Below are positions 18,021 through 27,378 of a stretch of DNA of 64,000 bases, one piece after another. The DNA comes from Nitratireductor aestuarii (GTDB taxonomy: Bacteria; Pseudomonadota; Alphaproteobacteria; Rhizobiales; Rhizobiaceae), in NCBI RefSeq assembly GCF_014641695.1, contig NZ_BMIF01000014.1, positions 1-64,000 on the forward strand, read 5' to 3'. The translations under genes were made by a program, and so were the position numbers. Numbering within the stretch: the stretch's first letter is position 1; every line of letters begins with the position of its first letter. Below the pieces are notes generated by a model, which was not told where the DNA came from, did not search any database, and saw only the letters and a program-made list of their open reading frames with translations.

Positions 18021-18872
18021 TCACCGGACCAGAACATCCATGTCGCCGATGCCGGAGATGCGAGCATGGATCCTGTCGCCCGCCTCAACCGGCGCCACAC
18101 CTTCAGGCGTACCGGTGTAAAGCAGGTCGCCCGGCATCAGCGTGTAGAAGGACGACGCCCTTTCGATGAGGGTCGCCACGTCCCGCAACAGATAAGAGGT
18201 TGAAGCTTTCTGACGGGTCTCACCGTTGACGGTGAGCTCCATCTCCAGGTTCGATGGATCGGGGATCTCGTCGGCGGTGACCATCCAAGGTCCGAGCACT
18301 GCATAGCTGTTGCAGGACTTCCGCATGCTGCGCTCCTGCGTACCGCGAACGGTCATGTCGAGACCGATGGCGTAGCCAGCGATGTAGGAAAGCGCTTCAT
18401 CGCGGGACACGCGGTCGGCGCGTCGTCCGATAACCGCGACAAGCTCGATCTCGTGGTCGTTGCGCTCGCCTGGAAAACGGATCTCAACCCCCGCCGAGGG
18501 GCCTACCAGCGCACTCGTTGCCTTGAGGAACAGCCCAGCCTTGTCGATCGGCAGGATGTTGGTGCCGTGATGGATGTTCTCGTCGGCAAGCGCTTCCTCA
18601 TGGTGGAGCCGGTAATTCACCGGTGCGGCGACGATCTTTCGCGGCGACGCAACTGGTGAGAGCAGGTTGACGCTGTTCAGCGGCAGCGGCTCTGCCCGGT
18701 CGGCGAGTTCCTCCATTGCCGTACGAAGCTCAGGAAGCGCTGCCATCAGCGGATCGTGCTCCGGCAAGGGGTAGCGGAAGGTCGGAAGACGCTCCAGTAC
18801 CGCGGAAACATCATGGACATGCTTACCTAGGACTACGCCTAGTCGATTATCGTTGAAGCGGCATATACGCAT
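18021..18872 (-). CDS. Fumarylacetoacetate hydrolase family protein
   Basis: The 283-residue product has a typical FAH catalytic domain in the C-terminal two thirds: PVNYRLHHEEA, PGERNDHEIELVAVIG (metal-binding Glu residues), DMTVRGTQERS, GPWMVTADEIPDP and LYTGTPEGVAPVEAGD. Related enzymes hydrolyse fumarylpyruvate or act on 2-oxo-hept-3-ene dioates. It starts at the last base of fahA and is followed by maiA after 31 bases. The presence of both a long FAH and this short FAH suggests that the operon handles more than plain homogentisate. Confidence 0.85.
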   Translation of the reverse strand: MRICRFNDNRLGVVLGKHVHDVSAVLERLPTFRYPLPEHDPLMAALPELRTAMEELADRAEPLPLNSVNLLSPVASPRKIVAAPVNYRLHHEEALADENIHHGTNILPIDKAGLFLKATSALVGPSAGVEIRFPGERNDHEIELVAVIGRRADRVSRDEALSYIAGYAIGLDMTVRGTQERSMRKSCNSYAVLGPWMVTADEIPDPSNLEMELTVNGETRQKASTSYLLRDVATLIERASSFYTLMPGDLLYTGTPEGVAPVEAGDRIHARISGIGDMDVLVR

Positions 18873-20146
18873 CAGTGTCCCAATCCAATTCGTTCGAGCG
18901 CAGGCAGGATCTTCCCTTCGCAGGTTCCAAATCCGATCCTCCGTCCATCGACCTCACCCCAGCCGGAGAAAGTCACCGTGTCTCCGTCTTCCAGGAAGTT
19001 CCGCGTTCCACCATTTTCCAGGGTTACCTCGTCGCGGCCGCCCCAGGTCTGCTCCATCAGGCAGCCGAAGCTGCCTTTGTCGGGACCGGAAATGGTGCCG
19101 GAGCCAAGCAGGTCACCTGACTGCATCCTGCAGCCGCCGATGGCGTGATGCGTCAGCAACTGTGGTGCAGAATAGTAGAGATGGCGCGTGTTGGTGCGGA
19201 CGATCCGGCTGGCCTTGCCGCCGGAAGGCGTCAGATGCGCGTCGATCGTGACATCGAAGAAATAGTTGGCTGGTTCTTGCAGGTAGGGAAGCAGAGGCTG
19301 ATCACGCTCGGGGCCGGCACAGCGTAACGGTTCAAGGGCAGCGCGGGTGACGACCCACGGACTGATGGAAGTCGCGAAGGCTTTTGCCTGGAACGGTCCA
19401 AGGGGTTGGCCCTCCCAGCGCTGAATATCGCGCGCCGACCAGTCGTTCAGCAGCACAAATCCAAATATGCGCTCCCAGGCTTCCTCGACCGTCAGGGTCT
19501 GGCCGAGTTCGGTGCCCAAGCCGACAACGGCACCAAACTCAACTTCGATATCCAGTCGCTTGGACGGTCCGAAGAGCGGCATTTCACTACCCGCAGGTTT
19601 TGTCTGCCCGAGCGGCCTGCGCACCGGTGTACCCGAAACAACCACGGTGGACGTACGGCCGTTGTAGGCGATCGGCATATGCGGCCAGTTCGGCGTCAGC
19701 GCATTTTTCGGGCCGCGCAAGATCGATCCAGAATTAAAGGCATGCTGCCTGCCGGCATAGAAGTCCGTGTACCCTCGAACCACGATCGGCAGATACATCT
19801 GCACCTGATCCAGCGGAAAAAGCAGGCGGTCACGCAGGGCGCTGTTGTCGCGAAGATCGGGCGAGCCGTCCGCTGCAAGGAGCTCCTTGAGCCGATCTCT
19901 CACCCTTGCCCAGCTCTGCGGGCCTGTCTCCATGAAGCGGTTTAGTGCGCCTTCGGAGAAGCCGAGCGGCGTGCTGTCCCCAAAAAGACCAGCTTCCTCG
20001 ACACCAGCCAGATCCAGTACCATCGAGCCGATGGCCACGCCGCAGCGAGGTGCGCCGCCAGCTTCGCTGAAAACCCCGTAGGGCAGATTGCCAAGCGGAA
20101 AGTCACTTTCGGGATCTTCAGAGCCCGGAACCCATGATGTTCTCAA
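18872..20146 (-). CDS. fahA: Fumarylacetoacetase
   Basis: The product is 424 residues from a TTG start at 20146, chosen because a strong GGGAGGAGG lies 5 bases upstream and because LRTSWVPGSEDPESDFPLGN is the usual N-terminus of the family. Catalytic-domain motifs: YTDFYAGRQHAFNSGSI, EVEFGAVVG, LLNDWSARDIQRWE, GSGTISGPDKGSFGCLMEQT. It hydrolyses fumarylacetoacetate to fumarate and acetoacetate. It is the first gene of a minus-strand operon with a second FAH protein and maiA, and is divergent from a peptide-type ABC operon. Longer in-frame extensions (to 20407) run over the divergent promoter and are rejected. Confidence 0.9.
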   Translation of the reverse strand: MRTSWVPGSEDPESDFPLGNLPYGVFSEAGGAPRCGVAIGSMVLDLAGVEEAGLFGDSTPLGFSEGALNRFMETGPQSWARVRDRLKELLAADGSPDLRDNSALRDRLLFPLDQVQMYLPIVVRGYTDFYAGRQHAFNSGSILRGPKNALTPNWPHMPIAYNGRTSTVVVSGTPVRRPLGQTKPAGSEMPLFGPSKRLDIEVEFGAVVGLGTELGQTLTVEEAWERIFGFVLLNDWSARDIQRWEGQPLGPFQAKAFATSISPWVVTRAALEPLRCAGPERDQPLLPYLQEPANYFFDVTIDAHLTPSGGKASRIVRTNTRHLYYSAPQLLTHHAIGGCRMQSGDLLGSGTISGPDKGSFGCLMEQTWGGRDEVTLENGGTRNFLEDGDTVTFSGWGEVDGRRIGFGTCEGKILPALERIGLGH

Positions 20147-20158
20147 TTTTCCTCCTCC

Positions 20159-20174
20159 CGAAACAAGTGTTTCG
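20159..20174. promoter_or_regulatory. Inverted repeat in fahA leader
   Basis: CGAAACA-AG-TGTTTCG has perfect 7-base arms. It directly abuts the fahA Shine-Dalgarno and lies in the 227-base divergent region shared with the ABC operon. Two TTGACA hexamers (20250-20255 and 20278-20283) face the ABC operon, but I see no convincing -10 for either. The repeat could be an operator for the GntR protein at 27379 or a translation-modulating hairpin. Confidence 0.4.
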
Positions 20175-20373
20175 CGCAGGGGCAGCCTCAACGCCCCGAT
20201 AACTGCATTCACTTTTGCACGTTGCCAAGAAAAATCAAGCCGATCGTTGTTGACATTGGGCAGAAAGGTATACAGTTTTGACAGGCACACATTTTTTGCC
20301 AGGATGCCGGAATTCTTGTTCGGGAGGACGCACGAGGTTCCGGTCAGGCCAGAAATGGGAGGAGGAGCTATCG

Positions 20374-21996
20374 ATGAAACTGTCGACGCGGAAGCTTGTC
20401 GCGCCATTGGCGCTACCTATTGCAATGTCACTAAGCGGTTTTGCGTTCGCGCAGGACCTGGGAGAACGGGTGCCGGACATTCAGATCGCGTATTACGCGG
20501 CTGACATGGGACCCATGTACGAGCAGTCGGCTCGCGTCCTCAGCGAGGAGTGGAGCAAGCTCGGTCTTTCGTTCAAGATGCAGCCGGTGCAGTTCAGCAC
20601 CTTCATCTCGAACATCATGGTGGGTGGCGGCCTGGAAGACATGGCCGTATTTACGGTGGGCGCTGATCCGGACCGTGTTGACCCCACCTACTGGCTTCAC
20701 GACCTTGGCGCCTGCGGTGCACGACGCAACGGCGCGAAATGGTGCGATGAGCCCTACACCGAAATGGTCCGCAAGCAGCGCGAACTGGTGAATACGGAAG
20801 AGCGTGTTGCTCTCGCCAAACAGGCGCAACAGCACTTCTACGATGTGATGCCCTGGTGGCCAGCCACGAACACTGTCTATGGCATGGTCTGGAACAGCGA
20901 CAAGTGGGAGAATGTAACCTCTCCCGAACCCGTCGCGGCTCATGAGGGACTCATTGACCCATGGCTTTCGGCAAAGCCCAAGACCGATGATCGCTGGTTC
21001 GACTGGGCACACTATGAGGATGTGACGACCTATAACCCAATGGCAGAAGAGGGTGCAGTCGGCTGGATCCGTTTCGTCTACGACACGTTCGCCAAGAACA
21101 ACTCCAAGGGCGAGACCATTCCGTGGGCTGCTACGTCGTGGGAGTTTGTCGAACCGACGACGGTGAAGATCACGCTTCGCGAAAACATGAAGTTCCATGA
21201 CGGCGAGGCAGTCACGGCGGATGATGCGGTCTTCACCATCAACAAGGTGGTCGAACTGCAGCCGCCGGCAATGTCATCGCGCATTTCAAACCTCGCTGGC
21301 GCGGAAAAGGTCGATGATCTCACCTTCAACATCAAGCTGAAGACACCGGACGCTAGCTTCATCACTACGGTGCTGCCCTACGCTTTCATTCTGCCGGAAC
21401 ACCACTGGGCAAACTATGAAGGCGACATGGTCGCGCGCGACGTCGTTGCCGATGGTGTGGTAGTCGGCAGCGGGCCGTTCAAATTCAAGACCTGGCGCGT
21501 CAACGAAGTCCATGAACTGGAAACCTTCAAGGACCATTTCCACGCACCTGAATACGATGGCGTTCGTCGATTGGCGCTTGGACAGGCGGATGCAATCCGG
21601 TCGGCCATGATCTCGGGCACGGGCGATATTGCGACGATGGTTCTGCCTGTTGCGGCCATGAGCGATCTTGCCAACCAGTACAACCAGCTTGAGTTCAAGG
21701 AGATCCCGTCTCACGGCTCGATGCTGGTCTGGCTCAACAACTCGAAGGCTCCGTTCACCGATCCTGCCTTCCGCAAGGCAATGCGCATGGCCACATCCAA
21801 GGAACGCGCAGCCGTTGAGGGTTGGCTCGGGTTTGCGATACCGGCGGCCGAAGGTCCGGTACCGCGCATGCTCGGCATGTGGTATAACTCCGACCTTCCC
21901 GAAATAGCCTTCGACATCGACGGCGCCCGCAAGGTGCTGGAGGAAGCCGGCTACGGCTGGGATTCCGACGGTCGCCTGCACTACCCGAAGAAGTAA
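20374..21996 (+). CDS. ABC substrate-binding protein (SBP_bac_5), circularly permuted
   Basis: The product is 540 residues from ATG 20374 (GGGAGGAGG upstream), with a signal peptide ending near GFAFA|QD. It belongs to the peptide/nickel/opine-binding family, but the segment order is wrong. Residues about 30-190 match the normally C-terminal part (QSARVLSEEWSKLGL, VGADPDRVDPTYWL, EERVALAKQAQQHFYDVMPW). The normally N-terminal motif NMKFHDGEAVTADDAVFTI comes at about 271, and the protein ends with EEAGYGWDSDGRLHYP, which usually sits two thirds along. The frame is intact and the rest of the transporter follows. I infer a circular permutation. The ligand is unknown. Confidence 0.85.
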   Translation: MKLSTRKLVAPLALPIAMSLSGFAFAQDLGERVPDIQIAYYAADMGPMYEQSARVLSEEWSKLGLSFKMQPVQFSTFISNIMVGGGLEDMAVFTVGADPDRVDPTYWLHDLGACGARRNGAKWCDEPYTEMVRKQRELVNTEERVALAKQAQQHFYDVMPWWPATNTVYGMVWNSDKWENVTSPEPVAAHEGLIDPWLSAKPKTDDRWFDWAHYEDVTTYNPMAEEGAVGWIRFVYDTFAKNNSKGETIPWAATSWEFVEPTTVKITLRENMKFHDGEAVTADDAVFTINKVVELQPPAMSSRISNLAGAEKVDDLTFNIKLKTPDASFITTVLPYAFILPEHHWANYEGDMVARDVVADGVVVGSGPFKFKTWRVNEVHELETFKDHFHAPEYDGVRRLALGQADAIRSAMISGTGDIATMVLPVAAMSDLANQYNQLEFKEIPSHGSMLVWLNNSKAPFTDPAFRKAMRMATSKERAAVEGWLGFAIPAAEGPVPRMLGMWYNSDLPEIAFDIDGARKVLEEAGYGWDSDGRLHYPKK

Positions 21997-22006
21997 CCAC
22001 ACTTAG

Positions 22007-22034
22007 GTTGGGTGCTGGTCAGCCGGCACCCAAC
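22007..22034 (+). terminator. Intercistronic hairpin after binding-protein gene
   Basis: GTTGGGTGC / GCACCCAAC is a perfect 9-bp stem with a 10-base loop between the binding-protein stop and the permease gene. There is no T run, so it is more likely an mRNA-stabilising or partial-termination element that gives excess binding protein. Confidence 0.6.
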
Positions 22035-22116
22035 ACTCTCCAGCCAGACAGGATGCCCCCGCAGGGGCCATCAATCTCGCTGCCATTCTTCCAGTTGAAC
22101 GGAGTAAGTGTCAGCC

Positions 22117-23082
22117 ATGCGCGCTTACATACTGCGTCGGCTTGCCCAAAGTGTCCTGGTTGTCTGGGCAGTCACCACGATCATGTTCTTCATGTTTCGC
22201 GTGATGCCTGCTGACCCGACCGCGATGCTTCTGGAACGCGGCCTGTCCGAGCAGGCACGTGAAAAACTGCTCCAGGAATGGGGCCTGACCGGAACTCTAT
22301 GGGATCAATACATTGCCTATCTGGCCAATATTCTTCAGGGCGATTTTGGCAATTCCTTCCTTTACCGCAAGCCTGTCTGGGATGTACTGACGCCGCTCAT
22401 CATCAACACGCTCTGGATCGCCGTTCCGGGATTGCTGCTGGGTGCAGCACTGGGTGCCGTGCTCGGTACAGCCGTCGGTTGGGCAAGGCGTGGCGGCAAA
22501 CTGGAGCGAATGGGTATTTTCCTTGCCACCGTCATTCGCGGTGTACCCAACTTCGTCATCGGCATCGCGCTACTCACGATCTTTTCCAGCACACTTGGCT
22601 GGTTTCCCGAATTCGGCATGGGTGACCCCGGCGACAGAACAGGGTTCGCCCGCTACTTCACGCTCGAGTTCCTGCATCATCTGGCGCTGCCCCTGATCGC
22701 TGTCATCATCTACTTCATGCCCGAAAACCTGCTCCTGATGCGCTCCGGCGTGGTTGAAAACCGGACGGAAGACTACATCGAGCTGGTGCGCGCCAAGGGC
22801 GTGCCGCAGAGCCGCGTTGCCTGGCATGCGGCCCGCAATTCGATGCTGCCGCTCATTACTTGGCTCTTCCCGGCACTCGCCGAAACCATCGCCGGCATCG
22901 TGGTTATCGAGATCGTCTTCTCATGGCCGGGTGTAGGACGGGAACTGGTGTTCGCCGTCTCCCGCCAGGACTATCCGCTTGCTCAGGCCGCCTTCTTCCT
23001 TCTGGCGGTCATGATCGTGCTCGCCAACCTTGCGGCCGACCTTGTCTACGGAAAACTCGATCCTCGCGTGGTCTACAAATGA
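22117..23082 (+). CDS. ABC transporter permease (DppB-like)
   Basis: The 321-residue inner-membrane protein starts MRAYILRRLAQSVLVVW, with six helices and the EAA-type loop ELVRAKGVPQSRVAWHAARNSMLPL. The ATG at 22117 fits the family N-terminus. A GTG at 22108 would add three residues and lies only 3 bases from the GGAG. It forms the translocation pore with the next permease and overlaps it by 4 bases. Substrate: peptide-like or opine-like compounds in general. Confidence 0.88.
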   Translation: MRAYILRRLAQSVLVVWAVTTIMFFMFRVMPADPTAMLLERGLSEQAREKLLQEWGLTGTLWDQYIAYLANILQGDFGNSFLYRKPVWDVLTPLIINTLWIAVPGLLLGAALGAVLGTAVGWARRGGKLERMGIFLATVIRGVPNFVIGIALLTIFSSTLGWFPEFGMGDPGDRTGFARYFTLEFLHHLALPLIAVIIYFMPENLLLMRSGVVENRTEDYIELVRAKGVPQSRVAWHAARNSMLPLITWLFPALAETIAGIVVIEIVFSWPGVGRELVFAVSRQDYPLAQAAFFLLAVMIVLANLAADLVYGKLDPRVVYK

Positions 23083-23996
23083 CACAGGCTAACTCAACCA
23101 ACGAACCCGTGGCGATCAAAGGCCGCAGCTGGCTCAGTGCAGTTGGGCAGTCGTTGCGGCTGGTAGCCGGTGACAGTTTCGCGCTTGCCGGCCTCACCAT
23201 TCTGTTTGCGTTTATCGTCATCGCAATCCTGGCTCCGTACATCTCGCCCTACGAACCCTTCAAGGCCATGATGACAGAGACCGGACGGCTCAATCGGCTT
23301 TCGCCACCCACTTCGGCACATCTGCTGGGAACCACGTCCTTCGGCAACGACGTCTTGAGCCAGTTCCTACACGGCTTCCGTATCGCCCTTCTGGTGGGCT
23401 TGGTGGCGGCCGTCGCTGTCGGGTTCATTTCAACCGTGGTGGGCGTCATCTCCGGCTATTTCGGAGGATATGTGGACGATATCCTGATGCGCATCACGGA
23501 CATTGCCCTATCCATTCCCACCCTGCCCTTCGCAATCGTCGCCGTTGCATTGCTTGGACCCAGCGTCGAGAACATCATTCTTGTCATCACAATCCTGTTC
23601 TGGCGCAACGGCGCACGTATCATTCGATCAGCGGTGCTGACTGAGCGTGAGCGTGTCTACGTCAAGTGGGCGCGTGCCGCGGGTGCTTCGCACTTCCAGA
23701 TCATCATGCGCCACATCCTGCCCAACATCGTCCGAGTGATCTTCCTCTGGGTGACCATGTCGGTGGCCTTCGCGGTGCTGACTGAAGCGAGCCTGTCGTT
23801 CCTTGGCCTGGGCGATCCGACGGTTGTGAGCTGGGGCCAAATGCTCAACACGGCCTTTTCCTCGGGAAACTTACGCACGGCTTGGTGGTGGGTCATTCCG
23901 CCCTCGGTGGCGCTGGTGATGCTGGTATCGTCTCTTTATCTCATTGGCCGCGCCTATGAAGAACAGACCAATCCCCGTCTACGGGTGCGAAAATGA
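23079..23996 (+). CDS. ABC transporter permease (DppC-like)
   Basis: The product is 305 residues from ATG 23079, overlapping the upstream stop (ATGA). The N-terminal first helix is preceded by a soluble stretch, typical of DppC/OppC; the signature LLGTTSFGNDVLSQFLHGFRI and the EAA loop VKWARAAGASHFQIIMRHILPN are present. It pairs with the DppB-like permease. The 3' end overlaps the first ATPase gene by 4 bases. Confidence 0.88.
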   Translation: MTQANSTNEPVAIKGRSWLSAVGQSLRLVAGDSFALAGLTILFAFIVIAILAPYISPYEPFKAMMTETGRLNRLSPPTSAHLLGTTSFGNDVLSQFLHGFRIALLVGLVAAVAVGFISTVVGVISGYFGGYVDDILMRITDIALSIPTLPFAIVAVALLGPSVENIILVITILFWRNGARIIRSAVLTERERVYVKWARAAGASHFQIIMRHILPNIVRVIFLWVTMSVAFAVLTEASLSFLGLGDPTVVSWGQMLNTAFSSGNLRTAWWWVIPPSVALVMLVSSLYLIGRAYEEQTNPRLRVRK

Positions 23997-25096
23997 ATTT
24001 TACGACCTTTGAAAAACCGGGCCGGAAGTCCACTGAACTCGCCAAGCTGAACGATCGGTTGGCAGCGAAACCAGCAGCCCACCTTCAGGTGCAAAACCTT
24101 TCGGTCGGCTACTCGATTGCACGGGGGATCTTCCAGGCCGTGGACGACGTAAGCTTCGAGGTGAAGCCTGGCACCAACCTCGGGCTCGTGGGGGAGTCCG
24201 GTTGCGGCAAGAGCACGGTCATAAAGGCTATCATGGGCTTGCAGCCGGATGGCACACGGATTTCCGGCCTAGCGCTTCTGAATGGCGAAAATATCCTCGG
24301 CCTTTCGGATCGCGAGCTTCAGGCCATTCGCTGGGTAAAGGTTGCACTCATCACCCAGAGTGCAATGAACTCGCTTGATCCGGTCTACAGCATCGGCGAC
24401 CAGATCGTCGAAGCAATCCGCTCTCATGAGAACGTTTCGAACGCGACCGCATGGGCACGCGCGGAGGAATTGTTCGCCCTCGTGGGAATGCCGGCAGCGC
24501 GCTTGTACGAGTTCCCGCATCAGTTCTCCGGCGGGATGCGCCAGCGGGCCGTGATCGCGATGGCGCTCGCGCTGAATGCAGGAATGCTGCTCGCGGACGA
24601 GCCGACGACCGCACTCGACCCCATCATGCAGTCACAGATCATGCAGCGCATCCGTGGGATCCATGAGCACATGCGCCGGTCGATGATCCTGGTCACCCAC
24701 GACATCGCGGTCGTTGCCGAAACCTGCGAGAATACCGTCGTCATGTATGCAGGAAAGGTTGCCGAAAAGGGACCGACCGAAGACGTGCTCGAACGGCCGC
24801 TGCATCCCTACACGATGGGCCTGAAGAACGCGTTCCCGCGCCTGCCCGTGAGAGGTGAACCACGCCAGCCCCTGATCTCGATACCAGGGGTTGTGCCAAA
24901 CCTTTTCCACCCGCCGAAGGGCTGTCGCTTTGCAGGACGCTGCCCGTTTGCCACCGAAAGGTGCCACAACGACCCGCCGGCTCTCGTATCGGAGGGGATG
25001 CAGGCCGCAGCCTGCCATTATATCGACCGCGCCTCTGAATTCCGCGAGGCAGCGTCACGGCCTGAAACGTGGCGCAGAATGGGATCTGCGGCATGA
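23993..25096 (+). CDS. ABC transporter ATP-binding protein (DppD-like)
   Basis: The 367-residue product has Walker A GESGCGKST near residue 66, signature FSGGMRQRAVIAMAL, Walker B MLLADEPTTALD and the switch His in LVTHDIAVV. The C-terminal oligopeptide-type extension carries the Cys-rich GCRFAGRCPFATERCHNDPP common to this branch. The start overlaps the permease stop (ATGA). It energises import with the second ATPase. Confidence 0.9.
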   Translation: MNFTTFEKPGRKSTELAKLNDRLAAKPAAHLQVQNLSVGYSIARGIFQAVDDVSFEVKPGTNLGLVGESGCGKSTVIKAIMGLQPDGTRISGLALLNGENILGLSDRELQAIRWVKVALITQSAMNSLDPVYSIGDQIVEAIRSHENVSNATAWARAEELFALVGMPAARLYEFPHQFSGGMRQRAVIAMALALNAGMLLADEPTTALDPIMQSQIMQRIRGIHEHMRRSMILVTHDIAVVAETCENTVVMYAGKVAEKGPTEDVLERPLHPYTMGLKNAFPRLPVRGEPRQPLISIPGVVPNLFHPPKGCRFAGRCPFATERCHNDPPALVSEGMQAAACHYIDRASEFREAASRPETWRRMGSAA

Positions 25097-26187
25097 CGGC
25101 TGAAGCAACCATCCTCAAGAACATCGATGCCGAGGCCGCAACAGTCATTGAGGCGCGGGACCTGAAGACCCACTTCCAGGGTCGCTCGGGTATCGTCAGT
25201 GCCCTCCTTGGCGCCAAGCCGCCCGTCGCCCGGGCTCTTGATGGCGTGGACCTTTGCATCAAGGAACGCAGGATCGTCGGCCTCGTGGGCGAATCCGGTT
25301 GCGGTAAGTCCACGCTCGGCATGTCGCTGGTGCGGATGCATCAACCGACGAGCGGCCAGCTTCTCTATCGTGGCGAGGACATCACGCAGATCGAGGGCAA
25401 GCGGCTGAAAGATTATCGGCGCGAAGCCCAGATCATCTTCCAGGACCCCTATTCCTCGCTCAATCCGCGCCTGACCATTGGCCAGATCGTGGAGGAGCCG
25501 CTCCTCATTCACGGTATCGGCAATGCAGCCGAGCGTCGCCAGAAGGTCGCGAGGGCGCTTGATCTCGTGCGCATTCCCCCAGCCGACAATATTGACCGTT
25601 TCCCGTCAGATCTTTCCGGCGGCCAGCGGCAGCGCGTTGCAATCGCCCGGGCGCTTGTACTCGAGCCGAAGTTCATCGTCGCCGACGAGCCGGTGTCGAT
25701 GCTGGACGTGTCGATCCAGGCTTCCGTACTGGAACTTTTGGATGAACTATCCCAGAAACTTGGACTGGCGGTCCTCTACATTTCCCACGACATCGCAACT
25801 GTGGGCTACATCTGCGACCACGTTGCCGTGATGTATCTGGGGCGCATCGTCGAGGAAGGCGCGGCAGACGACGTTCTCACCTCGCCTCTGCACCCCTATA
25901 CCCGGCATCTGATGGCCGCCATTCCGCGTGTGAGTGACGACAAGAAGACGGAGCTGCCTGAGCTCTCAGGGGATGTGCCATCGCCAATGAACGTTCCTCC
26001 CGGCTGTCGCTTTGCTCCGCGTTGTCCCTATGCAACAGAGCTTTGTCATAGAATCGAGCCTGAGCTGATCGCGGGCCAGAGCGGTCAGGGCGTTCGCTGT
26101 CACATCTACGGTTCTGAGGATTCCGGACTGCCACGACCGCAGCTCGGGCAGATCACACAGGCGGCTGACGCGGGCACGCTCACTTGA
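25093..26187 (+). CDS. ABC transporter ATP-binding protein (DppF-like)
   Basis: The product is 364 residues from ATG 25093, overlapping the previous stop (ATGA). Walker A GESGCGKSTLG, Q-loop IFQDPYSSLNPRLT, signature LSGGQRQRVAIARAL and Walker B IVADEPVSMLD are complete. The C-terminal GCRFAPRCPYATELC is again the oligopeptide-type extension. It completes a five-gene importer that starts at 20374. Confidence 0.9.
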   Translation: MTAEATILKNIDAEAATVIEARDLKTHFQGRSGIVSALLGAKPPVARALDGVDLCIKERRIVGLVGESGCGKSTLGMSLVRMHQPTSGQLLYRGEDITQIEGKRLKDYRREAQIIFQDPYSSLNPRLTIGQIVEEPLLIHGIGNAAERRQKVARALDLVRIPPADNIDRFPSDLSGGQRQRVAIARALVLEPKFIVADEPVSMLDVSIQASVLELLDELSQKLGLAVLYISHDIATVGYICDHVAVMYLGRIVEEGAADDVLTSPLHPYTRHLMAAIPRVSDDKKTELPELSGDVPSPMNVPPGCRFAPRCPYATELCHRIEPELIAGQSGQGVRCHIYGSEDSGLPRPQLGQITQAADAGTLT

Positions 26188-26204
26188 GCGGCCGAGGAGA
26201 ACAG

Positions 26205-27365
26205 ATGCACGATTTGGTTTTCGACTGGAAACACATCGCCTTTGCGGCTTCGCGCGGCTTTACGGAAACCTATGGTTTCAATGGCTCGCAGGGCGTGACC
26301 AATCTGGAGGGAGTACTGCTGCGGCCGAAAAGCCACCCCTCTTCAAAGACCCTGCTGGTCTTCATGCATCCGGCTTCGACCTTGCAGCTCCTTCCCTTTC
26401 CGCGTTCCATGGCTGCTGCAGGCTTCCACGTACTTTGTGCAGGAAGCCGCTATCAGCGGAATGACACCGCCCTCATCATGGAGAACGTGGTCATCGACCT
26501 TGGCGCATGGATAAGGGCGGCCAGGGAGGATTGGGGTTATGACAAGGTGCTGCTTTGCGGCTGGAGTGGTGGCGGGTCGCTGACCATGCTCTACCAGTCA
26601 CAGGCCGAGAACCCCACCTTAACCGAAACGCCTGCAGGCGACCCCGTGGATGTTAAGGGTGCTAGCCTCATCCCTGCGGATGCGGTGATGAACCTGGCCG
26701 CGCATTCCTCGCGCGCCCTGCTTCTTACCGAATGGCTGGATGCCTCGGTTCTGGATGAGAACAACCCCGACGCACGCGACCCTGAGCTCGATCTTTATTG
26801 CGGCAACGTCAAACCGCCCTACTCAGAGGAGTTCGTCAGCCGCTACCGCCAAGCGCAGCAGGAACGGATGGGGCGGATCACGACGAGAGCGCTCGAAACG
26901 CTGGACATGTTACGCCGTCGCGGCGGCCGTGAGGTAGAACGTGTGTTCGTCACGCACAGAACGATGGCGGATCCCCGTTTTCTCGACCCGACGATTGACC
27001 CCAACAATCGTAAACCGGGATGGTCGTATCTTGGCGAGCCAGAAACGGTAAACTCTGGACCAGTGGGGCTCGGACGAATTGCAACCCTGCGCAGCTGGCT
27101 CTCGCAATGGTCGCTGGAGCACACCAGAGCCAACAGCCTGGTGACGGCGCGTGAGGTTACGGTCCCCTTCCTCGCGCTTGAATGCGGAGCAGACGATGCG
27201 GTGCCGCAGCCCCACACCCGCCAAATCTTCGATGCCGTTAAGTCTGAGGACCGCGAGTTCCGACTGATCGAAGCCGCAAACCACTATTTCGTCAACCAGC
27301 CCAATGAGCTTGCGTTGGCAACAACTACAGTTTCAGAGTGGATCAAGGCTCGGGGCCTGGACTGA
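26205..27365 (+). CDS. Alpha/beta hydrolase
   Basis: The product is 386 residues from ATG 26205 (GAGGAGA upstream). The nucleophile elbow GWSGGGS lies near residue 122, and the likely acid and base are in ECGADDAVP and EAANHYFV near the C-terminus. There is no signal peptide. It is the sixth gene of the ABC operon, 17 bases after the second ATPase, so it probably acts on the imported compound as an esterase, amidase or C-C hydrolase. The substrate cannot be told. Confidence 0.82.
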   Translation: MHDLVFDWKHIAFAASRGFTETYGFNGSQGVTNLEGVLLRPKSHPSSKTLLVFMHPASTLQLLPFPRSMAAAGFHVLCAGSRYQRNDTALIMENVVIDLGAWIRAAREDWGYDKVLLCGWSGGGSLTMLYQSQAENPTLTETPAGDPVDVKGASLIPADAVMNLAAHSSRALLLTEWLDASVLDENNPDARDPELDLYCGNVKPPYSEEFVSRYRQAQQERMGRITTRALETLDMLRRRGGREVERVFVTHRTMADPRFLDPTIDPNNRKPGWSYLGEPETVNSGPVGLGRIATLRSWLSQWSLEHTRANSLVTAREVTVPFLALECGADDAVPQPHTRQIFDAVKSEDREFRLIEAANHYFVNQPNELALATTTVSEWIKARGLD

Positions 27366-27378
27366 TTCAGGGTGGCGC

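Noticed and set aside
20147-20407. Fumarylacetoacetase extended to 511 residues
   Set aside because: The extension runs through the divergent promoter region and past the ABC binding-protein start; the TTG at 20146 has a strong ribosome site and family N-terminus.
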